Shown one piece after another: positions 1-4,598 of a stretch of 8,338 nucleotides of DNA (positions within the stretch are counted from its first letter, which is position 1; each line of letters begins with the position of its first letter). This stretch comes from an uncultured Eubacteriales bacterium (lineage in GTDB: Bacteria > Bacillota > Clostridia > Christensenellales > UBA1242), in the NCBI GenBank assembly GCA_900556185.1, contig USNN01000041.1, forward strand, positions 1 through 8,338, read 5' to 3'. Position numbers and translations under genes: made by a program. The notes under the pieces are model-generated. The model did not search any database. It was not told the DNA's origin and worked only from the letters and a program-made list of their open reading frames with translations.

Positions 1-52
1 CTGCCACTAAAACCAAAAGAAGTTTACGAAATATGCCTCTTTTTTTCTCCAT
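1..52 (-). CDS. Partial: N-terminus of a putative secreted or membrane protein
   Basis: Only the first 17 codons lie in the window. From the ATG at 52-50 the reading is MEKKRGIFRKLLLVLVA, open to the edge. The basic start (K3, K4, R5, R9, K10) followed by L/V-rich residues is the pattern of a signal peptide or N-terminal membrane anchor. Two features support a real gene despite its shortness. A GGGAGA ribosome site lies at 64-59, about 7 nt before the ATG. A near-consensus promoter (TTGACT, 17 bp, TATAAT) lies at 132-104 on the same strand. It is transcribed divergently from the toxin operon. The function cannot be read from this fragment. Confidence 0.6.
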   Translation of the reverse strand, partial: MEKKRGIFRKLLLVLVA

Positions 53-63
53 CAAATTTCTCC

Positions 64-80
64 CAAAATCACAGATTTTG
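64..80 (-). repeat. Short perfect hairpin in the leader of the leftward gene
   Basis: Seven-base arms CAAAATC and GATTTTG flank a 3-nt loop. It lies in the predicted 5' leader of the minus-strand gene and touches its GGGAGA ribosome site (64-59). It could modulate ribosome access or act as a small operator. No T-tract follows in either direction, so it is not a terminator. Confidence 0.4.
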
Positions 81-103
81 CCACACTAATAGTATTTATA
101 TAT

Positions 104-132
104 ATTATATAAAATATTTAAACTTTAGTCAA
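104..132 (-). promoter_or_regulatory. Sigma-A-type promoter for the leftward partial gene
   Basis: On the minus strand, -35 TTGACT (132-127), a 17-bp spacer and -10 TATAAT (109-104). The match is 11 of 12 with ideal spacing. Transcription should start near 97, giving a leader of about 45 nt before the ATG at 52. Confidence 0.7.
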
Positions 133-178
133 ACAAATTAATCTGCTTAAATGGGTTATAAAAAGATGACACTGAAAA

Positions 179-207
179 TTGAAAACGCCATATCTCGATG
201 TTATATT
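179..207 (+). promoter_or_regulatory. Promoter of the toxin-immunity operon
   Basis: -35 TTGAAA (179-184), a 17-bp spacer and -10 TATATT (202-207), with an extended -10 TG at 199-200. The start should fall near 213-215, exactly where a 9-bp inverted repeat begins. A weaker candidate lies upstream (TTGCCA 78-83, 17 bp, TATATT 101-106), but it overlaps the divergent promoter. Confidence 0.6.
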
Positions 208-212
208 AGTGC

Positions 213-235
213 CAAACAGTTACCCAAACTGTTTG
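213..235 (+). promoter_or_regulatory. Inverted repeat at the predicted transcription start of the toxin operon
   Basis: Perfect 9-base arms CAAACAGTT (213-221) and AACTGTTTG (227-235) flank a 5-nt centre. It starts at the predicted +1 and ends 7 nt before the AAAGGAGG ribosome site (243-250). As DNA it would be an operator overlapping the start. As RNA it would be a hairpin at the very 5' end of the message. No T-tract follows, so termination is unlikely. Confidence 0.55.
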
Positions 236-261
236 CAAATATAAAGGAGGTATGATACAAT

Positions 262-876
262 ATGGGTGTATTCGATGGAATATTAGGAAATTGGATACAA
301 ATTAAAGATGACCAATGCCCGTTAACAATAGCAAATTATAGCTATAAAACTGGCGTTATTGAAGGTACAACAGGAAACCATTGCGTTCCATGCGTGGTAG
401 TTAACAATTGCTGGTTCAAAGACGAACCAAACAAAAGACCAACCGTAGAAAACTTAATCGCTCCAACTAAAGTTAGCGATATTAAGTCTTTTGACAATGC
501 TGGACTATTTCACCCGCACTGTCACTGCAAAGAAATACAACTTCCCGACCCCGACCTTAATGATATAAAATTAATTGAAACAAAAGATAAAATGAACTGG
601 ACTTTCTCAAGTAAAGCAGACTGGATAAATTCATTAGGTTATAATTGTGATAAGAATTTTGAAGATGCCATTTATCTTGCAATAAAAAAGGCATACCTAT
701 ATGGAAATTATAAAATTCAAATTATAAACAAATATGGTGTTAAAATACGACTATACTTAGACTTGCCAGGCGGGAATGAAAAAAGTTATAAAACATATCA
801 AATCATATCGGCTTTTATGATTTTCCCAAATGGGACATTAAAATGTAATACAATTTTAGGAGGTAAAATAGAATGA
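262..876 (+). CDS. Putative toxin: MuF-like Cys/His cluster plus DUF6883-like C-terminal domain
   Basis: 204 aa, no signal peptide or membrane segment. Residues about 40-90 carry a Cys/His cluster, C41-x2-C44 then H84-P-H-C87-H-C89. This resembles the zinc-binding end of phage Mu gpF (MuF) head-morphogenesis domains, which have C-x2-C and H-P-x-C-R-C. Residues about 113-202 read like a DUF6883-type domain: a K-A-D-W-x5-G-Y start, a helix, a strand-rich middle (K-Y-G-V), and I-S-A-F-M-I near the end. MuF domains fused to C-terminal toxins are a known phage-encoded polymorphic toxin class, so an RNase-type toxin is my inference, not seen directly. The start is set by AAAGGAGG at 243-250. The stop overlaps the next ATG by 4 bp (ATGA). 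The MuF helical region is missing, so it may be a detached toxin module. It could instead be a non-toxic zinc protein. Confidence 0.6.
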   Translation: MGVFDGILGNWIQIKDDQCPLTIANYSYKTGVIEGTTGNHCVPCVVVNNCWFKDEPNKRPTVENLIAPTKVSDIKSFDNAGLFHPHCHCKEIQLPDPDLNDIKLIETKDKMNWTFSSKADWINSLGYNCDKNFEDAIYLAIKKAYLYGNYKIQIINKYGVKIRLYLDLPGGNEKSYKTYQIISAFMIFPNGTLKCNTILGGKIE

Positions 877-1253
877 AATATTTTGATGATGTTAGAGTAA
901 TAAACGATTGTAAAGAATACAACGACCTAGGTGTATACAAAGGTATGGTTGGAAAAATAATCAGTGCAGAAATAAGAGACGCTTGTTTTTTGGTTTGCTT
1001 TATAGATGAGCGTTGGTACGATAAAGAGTTTACAAGCCACGAAGAAAATTTTGATCTGATGAAAGAAGATATTGTTGAAGTCATAAGGATTAAAGACTTG
1101 GAACTTGCTAAGGATAATCATTTTACCGACGAACAAATTTTAGACTCCCTACCATCACACGACAAACGTTGGGGTTGCAAGGTTGAAGATGGTTACATCT
1201 TAAATTTCTATGGCGAACGTCAAAATAAAATCGCCTATGACTACGATAGTTAA
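873..1253 (+). CDS. Putative immunity protein, copy 1
   Basis: 126 aa, acidic, no signal peptide, probably cytoplasmic. Its ATG overlaps the toxin stop (873-876), with AGGAGG at 858-863 inside the toxin gene, so the two are translationally coupled. Residues about 5-45 (DVRVIND..., GVYKGMVG, then CFID) resemble the SH3-like start of DUF4926-type small proteins: a D-V start, G-x3-G-x-V-G turn and final F-x-D. I recall these lying beside DUF6883-type proteins. The C-terminal block (97-124) contains D-K-R-W-G-C and Y-G-E-R-Q-N-K. An immunity role rests on operon position, coupling, small size and the paralogous second copy. It could instead be an accessory subunit. Confidence 0.6.
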   Translation: MKYFDDVRVINDCKEYNDLGVYKGMVGKIISAEIRDACFLVCFIDERWYDKEFTSHEENFDLMKEDIVEVIRIKDLELAKDNHFTDEQILDSLPSHDKRWGCKVEDGYILNFYGERQNKIAYDYDS

Positions 1254-1283
1254 AAGCTAAAAAAAATTAGGATACAAAAGATT

Positions 1284-1664
1284 ATGAAATATTTTGACGA
1301 TGTTAGAGTAATAAACGATTGCGAAGAATACGCAAAGCAAGGCGTATATAAAGGTATGGTTGGCACTATATTTAGTGCCGAAATACGAGATGGTACTTTT
1401 TTACTTTGCTTTATAGATGAGCGTTGGCACGATAAAGAATTCTCAAGTCACGAAGAAAATATTGCTCTAATGAAAAATGACATTATTGCAGAAGTTAAAA
1501 TTGAGGACCTAGAACTCGTCAAAGACAACCACTACCCAGACGAACTTATACTTAAAGATCTACCTATGCAAGACAAACGCTGGGGTTGCAAAGTCGAAGA
1601 CGGTTATATCTTAAATTTCTACGGCGAGCGTCAAAACAAAATCGCCTACGACTACAATAGTTAA
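1284..1664 (+). CDS. Putative immunity protein, copy 2 (paralogue)
   Basis: 126 aa, colinear with copy 1 without gaps; I count 97 of 126 identical residues. Differences cluster at 14-19, 28-41, 60-74 and 84-96. Residues 97-124 are identical although the DNA there has nine synonymous changes. The start follows a 30-bp gap with a weak AGGA at 1269-1272, so this copy is probably translated less efficiently than copy 1. The shared terminator follows within 10 bp. Tandem immunity paralogues are common beside polymorphic toxins and can give cross-protection against related toxins. That role is inferred here. Confidence 0.6.
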   Translation: MKYFDDVRVINDCEEYAKQGVYKGMVGTIFSAEIRDGTFLLCFIDERWHDKEFSSHEENIALMKNDIIAEVKIEDLELVKDNHYPDELILKDLPMQDKRWGCKVEDGYILNFYGERQNKIAYDYNS

Positions 1665-1701
1665 AAAAGACTACAAGATTATTCTTGTAGCCTTTTATTT
1701 T
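1664..1701. terminator. Bidirectional terminator between convergent operons
   Basis: An 8-bp perfect stem, CTACAAGA (1671-1678) and TCTTGTAG (1683-1690), encloses a TTAT loop. On the plus strand it is followed by CCTTTTATTTT, on the minus strand by TCTTTTTT. It therefore fits the 3' end of the immunity operon and, about 60 bp downstream, that of the leftward exporter gene. Confidence 0.8.
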
Positions 1702-1723
1702 GTATAATTAAATACTCTATGTT

Positions 1724-1743
1724 GTGGGCGTACTCTCGCCCAC
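1724..1743. repeat. GC-rich hairpin beside the exporter stop codon
   Basis: Seven-base arms GTGGGCG (1724-1730) and CGCCCAC (1737-1743) flank a 6-nt loop, 8 bp beyond the stop codon of the leftward gene. On the plus strand TATATTTTTA follows, a mediocre T-tract. On the minus strand there is none. It is perhaps a backup rightward terminator or a 3' end stabiliser. Confidence 0.45.
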
Positions 1744-1750
1744 TATATTT

Positions 1751-2644
1751 TTATGCAAAAATTGGAATAAAGTTTAATGCGTACCCAACAATCAAACCAA
1801 CCAAACTAACGGTTAAAAGTATCATAATATTTGCCTTCATATCCTTGTTTTGCTTAAACAACAAAACATACGCAATACCGGCGTTAGCAATCAGCCCGCC
1901 AAGCGTCGCACCAAAACTAATACCACCAATAATATAAAGTTGGGTTACCACCACACTGCCCACACAGTTAGGAATTAACCCACAAAGAACCGCCACAAGC
2001 GGAGCAAACGGACCACAACTAGCAAGTGTGTGTGCAATGTTTTCTTCGCCCACAAAATACACAAGTAACGAGAAAATAATGTTAAAAATTAAAATGAACG
2101 CACAAATCTTAAGTGAGTGAATAAGTGGGTGTAAAAATAGTTCTTTTGCCCTACTTTCTTCTTTTGTGTCTTCAATTTCGTGATGGCAACAGCCTGTGTG
2201 GTTAGCCTTAATATGCTCGGTAGTTTCGCAGTGGTCTTGGTGGTCATACACCTTAACCGCACGTCTACTTAAAACGCCATCCACCAAATACCCCACCAAA
2301 ATAGCCACAACAAACTTAGCAAGCATTAATGGGAAAATTACCCAAAACTTGGTTGGGCTCGAAAGCAATATTGGCAAAGCCTCGTCGGATGTAGAAATAT
2401 ATATTGCAATCAAGGTGCCAGCCGTAATGTGCTTTTTAGAATATAGGTCGGTAGCCACAACACTAAACCCGCATTGTGGAATTAGCCCAAAACTAGCACC
2501 AAATAATGGCGACCACTTTTTGTCCTTTTGCTCAATTTTCTTAGAGCACTTGTTTTCAAATAATTCAACTAAAAAATATACAATATATACAACAACAAAA
2601 ATCTTTAAACTATCTATAACTGCATCTAAAATTGCTTCCCACAT
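1751..2644 (-). CDS. Putative metal/metalloid exporter (ArsP_2 / putative manganese transporter type)
   Basis: 297 aa, strongly hydrophobic: predicted membrane segments near 10-29, 48-68, 73-95, 99-124, 173-197, 204-222, 224-238, 243-263 and 271-292. An internal duplication shows as GLIPQC at 53-58 followed by S-V-V-A-T-D-L-Y, and GLIPNC at 222-227 followed by S-V-V-V-T-Q-L-Y. The hydrophilic loop between the halves (about 134-157) is rich in His and Cys (H135, H138, C139, H144, H149, C152, C153, H154, H155), as expected of a metal-binding segment. The layout fits the family variously annotated as arsenic efflux protein or putative manganese transporter (ArsP_2). The actual substrate cannot be told from sequence. 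The ATG is preceded by AGGTGG. It is monocistronic, with its own promoter at 2671-2699 and terminator at 1671-1690. Confidence 0.75.
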   Translation of the reverse strand: MWEAILDAVIDSLKIFVVVYIVYFLVELFENKCSKKIEQKDKKWSPLFGASFGLIPQCGFSVVATDLYSKKHITAGTLIAIYISTSDEALPILLSSPTKFWVIFPLMLAKFVVAILVGYLVDGVLSRRAVKVYDHQDHCETTEHIKANHTGCCHHEIEDTKEESRAKELFLHPLIHSLKICAFILIFNIIFSLLVYFVGEENIAHTLASCGPFAPLVAVLCGLIPNCVGSVVVTQLYIIGGISFGATLGGLIANAGIAYVLLFKQNKDMKANIMILLTVSLVGLIVGYALNFIPIFA

Positions 2645-2670
2645 AACACCACCTACCTATCGTTCATATA

Positions 2671-2699
2671 ATTGTACCTTTATTGGTATAGTTTGTCAA
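2671..2699 (-). promoter_or_regulatory. Promoter of the exporter gene
   Basis: On the minus strand, -35 TTGACA (2699-2694), a 17-bp spacer and -10 TACAAT (2676-2671), 11 of 12 consensus bases. The leader is only about 20 nt, which leaves no room for a riboswitch. A small inverted repeat (TACC, 6 nt, GGTA) spans the spacer and -10 and could be an operator, but it is too short to be confident. Confidence 0.7.
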
Positions 2700-2713
2700 T
2701 AAATTACACATAA

Positions 2714-2747
2714 TAAAAATGACCTATTTTTAGGTCATTAATTTTTT
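2714..2747. terminator. Terminator of the leftward 124-aa gene
   Basis: A 9-bp perfect stem, AATGACCTA (2718-2726) and TAGGTCATT (2731-2739), with a 4-nt loop. On the minus strand it is followed by TTTATTATG, ending the gene whose stop is at 2752. On the plus strand AATTTTTT follows, so it may work both ways and insulates the exporter promoter from its neighbour. Confidence 0.75.
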
Positions 2748-2751
2748 CCGC

Positions 2752-3126
2752 TCAAATATATATTCTTTCCAAATCTTTAAGCACATCATTAAGTTCTTCT
2801 GGCACATCGCCGGCAACTATAACACAATTAGAGTCTTCCACCATACTAGCCAAACAAGATAAATAACTCTCTTGAGCACTCTCAGTCATCCCAAGGTAAT
2901 GCCTTGGAGCGATAGGCATAATAGTTCTAAAACTAGTATCAGTTTCTCTAATTAAGTCCAAAACCTCTTTTAAATAAACCATTTCTGGTCCGTCGTCAGG
3001 AATGTAGATAAAATTCAATTCCTTTTCTTCAATAGCTTTAATAATGCCTACCCTAAGCCGTTCTCTAACTTCGCTTTCATTTAAAGTTTTGTATGGAATG
3101 TTTGTTACCAACACACCGAAACCCAT
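2752..3126 (-). CDS. Small protein of unknown function, possibly SLOG/YpsA-like
   Basis: 124 aa, soluble, no signal peptide. Start: AAAGGAG about 8 nt before the ATG. I do not firmly recognise it. The order of elements loosely recalls small Rossmann-like SLOG/YpsA (DUF1273) proteins: an amphipathic helix (about 20-36), a strand F-I-Y-I (39-42), an acidic turn D-D-G-P-E (44-48), a second helix, a strand ending in M-P-I-A-P (69-73), a Gln/Tyr helix, then N-C-V-I-V-A-G (99-105). The glycine-rich nucleotide motif of that family is not evident, so this is only a suggestion. It is transcribed divergently from the HTH regulator at 3235. A palindrome sits inside its promoter spacer, so it is probably that regulator's target. 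Confidence 0.65.
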   Translation of the reverse strand: MGFGVLVTNIPYKTLNESEVRERLRVGIIKAIEEKELNFIYIPDDGPEMVYLKEVLDLIRETDTSFRTIMPIAPRHYLGMTESAQESYLSCLASMVEDSNCVIVAGDVPEELNDVLKDLERIYI

Positions 3127-3149
3127 AGTAGTTTCTCCTTTCTAGATAA

Positions 3150-3178
3150 ATTTTAACATAGAATATTCTATAAATCAA
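3150..3178 (-). promoter_or_regulatory. Promoter of the 124-aa gene with an operator in its spacer
   Basis: On the minus strand, -35 TTGATT (3178-3173), a 17-bp spacer and -10 TAAAAT (3155-3150) with an extended -10 TG. The spacer contains the whole palindrome at 3158-3171. A bound protein there would exclude RNA polymerase. Confidence 0.6.
3158..3171. promoter_or_regulatory. Operator O1, perfect 14-bp palindrome
   Basis: ATAGAATATTCTAT is its own reverse complement. It lies inside the spacer of the leftward promoter and differs from O2 (3187-3200) at only 2 of 14 positions. The likely ligand is the HTH protein encoded at 3235-3432. Confidence 0.55.
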
Positions 3179-3186
3179 GTAAATAT

Positions 3187-3200
3187 ATAGAAAAATCTAT
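3187..3200. promoter_or_regulatory. Operator O2, near copy of O1
   Basis: ATAGAAAAATCTAT, 12 of 14 matching O1, with its arms extended to TATAGA and TCTATA (3186-3201). Its centre is 29 bp from O1. It lies 34 bp before the HTH gene, where that gene's promoter should be, although I see no good -35/-10 pair for it. This fits autoregulation. Confidence 0.5.
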
Positions 3201-3234
3201 AGACTTTAAATAAGACAAATAAAGGAGTCATTCA

Positions 3235-3432
3235 ATGGATTTTCCAGAAATATTAAAAGAGTTAATGATAGAAAGAAACCTAACTCAAACTCAATTAGCA
3301 TTAATGGTACACATAAAACAATCTCAAATATCTGAATGGTTAAAGGGCAAAAGCAAACCGGGTTACGATAACCTAAAAATGTTAGCCATAAAACTGTCTG
3401 TTTCCGCCGACGAATTACTCGGAATAAAATGA
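3235..3432 (+). CDS. Cro/C1-type HTH transcriptional regulator
   Basis: 65 aa, essentially a single HTH_3 domain. L-T-Q-T-Q-L-A (16-22) forms the second helix and S-Q-I-S-E-W (30-35) the recognition helix. These are followed by the usual G-K-S-K-P turn, L-K-M-L-A and a final A-D-E-L-L-G-I. There is no extra dimerisation or sensing domain, as in phage Cro-like and small autoregulatory proteins. AAAGGAG at 3221-3227, 7 nt before the ATG, fixes the start. Divergent from the 124-aa gene across two operators. Its last 18 bp overlap the 3' end of the convergent P-loop gene. Confidence 0.85.
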   Translation: MDFPEILKELMIERNLTQTQLALMVHIKQSQISEWLKGKSKPGYDNLKMLAIKLSVSADELLGIK

Positions 3433-3972
3433 TTCTTCGTTATGTGGATAACTCTTTCGTTCTTCTTCTAATAAAATGGAATTAAAAAACTTCATAAAAT
3501 CAGAGTCCAAATTTTCAAGCGTACCACTGTTAATAAAAGTGTAGTCGTAGTCATAATTAAACACATCGTCATCACTTTTGTTGCCATAACTAGACTTACT
3601 TCTACCGCCCGTAACTAAAAGCGTGATAGCCTTGCCATCGATAGACTTTTTAAACTTGTCTATCTCAGAACCTTCTCTAATGTGTGCGATAAAAATATCT
3701 GCGTCACTTTTAAGAAATTCGTTATACCTATTAACCAAGTAGGTATTAGGAAGGTCGCAATAGTTGACAAAAAGAGTCTTCAAATCAGATAGAAATTTTC
3801 TATCCTTATCCGACTTTACCGATTCATCGTAGTTAGTGTATTCACGAGCGATAAGTTTAATAGGAGTGATGCTGGACTCATTCACCACCTTATAATGCCT
3901 ACCAAGAACGCTGGCAACACTATCTTTGCCAGAACCGCCACTGCCATTTAAAATAAAAACCATTTTTGCCAC
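3415..3972 (-). CDS. P-loop kinase, deoxynucleoside monophosphate kinase-like
   Basis: 185 aa, cytoplasmic. The Walker A loop G10-S-G-G-S-G-K16-D-S is in the G-K-D-S/T form typical of phage-type dNMP kinases. Further along are a D-K-D-R segment (55-58), a possible lid/base-recognition area (I98-R-E...E103-I), and S-K-S-S-Y-G (125-130) before D-Y-x-F-I-N-S-G-T-L-E-N-L (143-155). That final stretch matches the closing strand and helix of this kinase group. The expected reaction is ATP-dependent phosphorylation of a (d)NMP. The start is GTG at 3972: GAGGTGA at 3985-3979 is 6 nt away, against 15 nt for the in-frame ATG at 3963. The acidic tail after 168 is unassigned. Another small-molecule kinase is possible. 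Confidence 0.7.
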   Translation of the reverse strand: MAKMVFILNGSGGSGKDSVASVLGRHYKVVNESSITPIKLIAREYTNYDESVKSDKDRKFLSDLKTLFVNYCDLPNTYLVNRYNEFLKSDADIFIAHIREGSEIDKFKKSIDGKAITLLVTGGRSKSSYGNKSDDDVFNYDYDYTFINSGTLENLDSDFMKFFNSILLEEERKSYPHNEESFYSE

Positions 3973-3992
3973 AATTGCTCACCTCGTGGTCA

Positions 3993-4021
3993 ATTTTACC
4001 ACAAAATTTCCAATATAGCAA
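3993..4021 (-). promoter_or_regulatory. Tentative promoter of the P-loop kinase gene
   Basis: On the minus strand, TTGCTA (4021-4016), a 17-bp spacer and TAAAAT (3998-3993). The implied start would leave almost no leader before the ribosome site at 3985-3979. That makes it possible but not certain. Confidence 0.35.
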
Positions 4022-4065
4022 CCAAATCATACATATTTTCGCAAACAATGTTGAAAGTTATTAGT

Positions 4066-4090
4066 TCCGGCTCCCTACCGGACCGCCGGA
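4066..4090. repeat. GC-rich inverted repeat cluster
   Basis: TCCGGC (4066-4071) pairs with GCCGGA (4085-4090), and CCGGA at 4078-4082 offers a competing 5-bp pairing with 4066-4070. It stands out in an AT-rich region and is not a tRNA. It is perhaps a short intergenic repeat or part of a structured transcript with the hairpin at 4124-4190. Confidence 0.4.
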
Positions 4091-4123
4091 CCTTATATAC
4101 GCAAATGTCAATATCTTTTAGGC

Positions 4124-4191
4124 AAAAACGACCAATCTAGAACCGCCATGTAACACTTGATACTATGGCGAACCTACATTGGTCGTTTTTT
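4124..4191. terminator. Long two-stage hairpin with T-tracts on both strands
   Basis: An outer 13-bp perfect stem, AAAAACGACCAAT (4124-4136) and ATTGGTCGTTTTT (4178-4190), encloses a symmetric 7x7-nt internal loop (4137-4143, 4171-4177). Inside is a second stem, CGCCAT (4144-4149) with ATGGCG (4165-4170), extended by GTA/TAC past one bulged T, with an 8-nt loop. The arms supply U-runs in both directions, so it can terminate the leftward two-gene operon ending at 4394. It is much larger than a normal terminator and could equally be a repeat element or small structured RNA. Confidence 0.5.
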
Positions 4192-4268
4192 CTCTAAAAT
4201 CTTATTGAATTTGCTAGTTTAGTGCATCAACCAAACTTACTTGAACAGTCAGTTTAATAAAGCCATTA

Positions 4269-4361
4269 TTTCCACTTTGTTTTGCCTTTGGGCAAAACCG
4301 TTGCCCGCCCCACAGGGTCGGACAACGCACTTTCCACTTTCAACTTTATTTTGTTGCCCGC
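4269..4361. repeat. Degenerate tandem repeat downstream of the small-gene operon
   Basis: Two imperfect units each begin TTTCCACTTT (4269-4278, 4331-4340) and contain GTTGCCCGC (4300-4308, 4353-4361). Between these motifs the first unit has a perfect 8-bp hairpin, GTTTTGCC-TTTG-GGCAAAAC (4279-4298). The second has an AT-rich stretch instead. No coding sequence with a ribosome site is seen here, so it probably lies in the 3' untranslated region of the leftward operon. Confidence 0.45.
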
Positions 4362-4364
4362 TTC

Positions 4365-4394
4365 GTGTTTTGCTTGCTGTGGCAAGCAAAACAC
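4365..4394. repeat. Perfect 13-bp hairpin touching the stop codon of the 62-aa gene
   Basis: Arms GTGTTTTGCTTGC (4365-4377) and GCAAGCAAAACAC (4382-4394) surround a 4-nt loop. The right arm's last base is part of the TAG stop (4396-4394). No T-run follows on the minus strand. It therefore looks more like a 3' stabilising or attenuating structure than a terminator; the T-rich terminator lies 200 bp further on. Confidence 0.6.
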
Positions 4395-4582
4395 TATTCT
4401 TTCTCTATAAACTCGGACCTGCACTTTTCGTATTCTTCAACATAAAAAAGTTTAGTAGTTGTGTCGTCCACTCTATACACACCAGCATCACCGTTAACGG
4501 TTTTAATGATGCAAATAGGTTGTTCGCCACGCTTAACTGCCTTTTCAAGCATTGTTCTGTATTCGCTATCTTGTCCTGCCAT
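4394..4582 (-). CDS. Small protein of unknown function (62 aa)
   Basis: Soluble and mixed-charge: an N-terminal helix (about 5-19), then a strand I-C-I-I-K (23-27), then G-V-Y-R-V-D-D (34-40) and an acidic C-terminal helix. I do not recognise a family. It follows the 68-aa gene by 16 bp and shares its promoter. The start is chosen as ATG 4582. The in-frame GTG at 4588 falls within the G-rich ribosome site (AGGTAGGGG, 4596-4588) and would need a very short spacing; using it adds two residues. Its G-V-Y-R-V...Y-E-K-C-R-S-E end weakly resembles G-I-F-D-V...E-D-A-K-K-S-A-E of its neighbour, so the two might be distant paralogues. Confidence 0.55.
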   Translation of the reverse strand: MAGQDSEYRTMLEKAVKRGEQPICIIKTVNGDAGVYRVDDTTTKLFYVEEYEKCRSEFIEKE

Positions 4583-4598
4583 AAACACCCCTACCTTA

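Noticed and set aside
213..235. LexA/SOS box upstream of the toxin
   Set aside because: The arms lack the GAAC/GTTC half-sites and spacing of the Gram-positive LexA site.
252..261. Alternative ATG at 252 for the toxin gene
   Set aside because: Different frame and only 1 nt from the ribosome site. The ATG at 262 has normal spacing and opens the long frame.
2196..2702. 168-codon rightward frame opposite the exporter
   Set aside because: A shadow of the membrane protein gene, with no ribosome site and low-complexity S/T/I-rich content.
4066..4092. tRNA gene
   Set aside because: GC-rich and hairpin-forming, but no cloverleaf, T-loop or acceptor pairing can be built.
4048..4140. 30-codon rightward frame starting MLKVISSGSL
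   Set aside because: No ribosome site, runs through the CCGG cluster and into the long hairpin arm.
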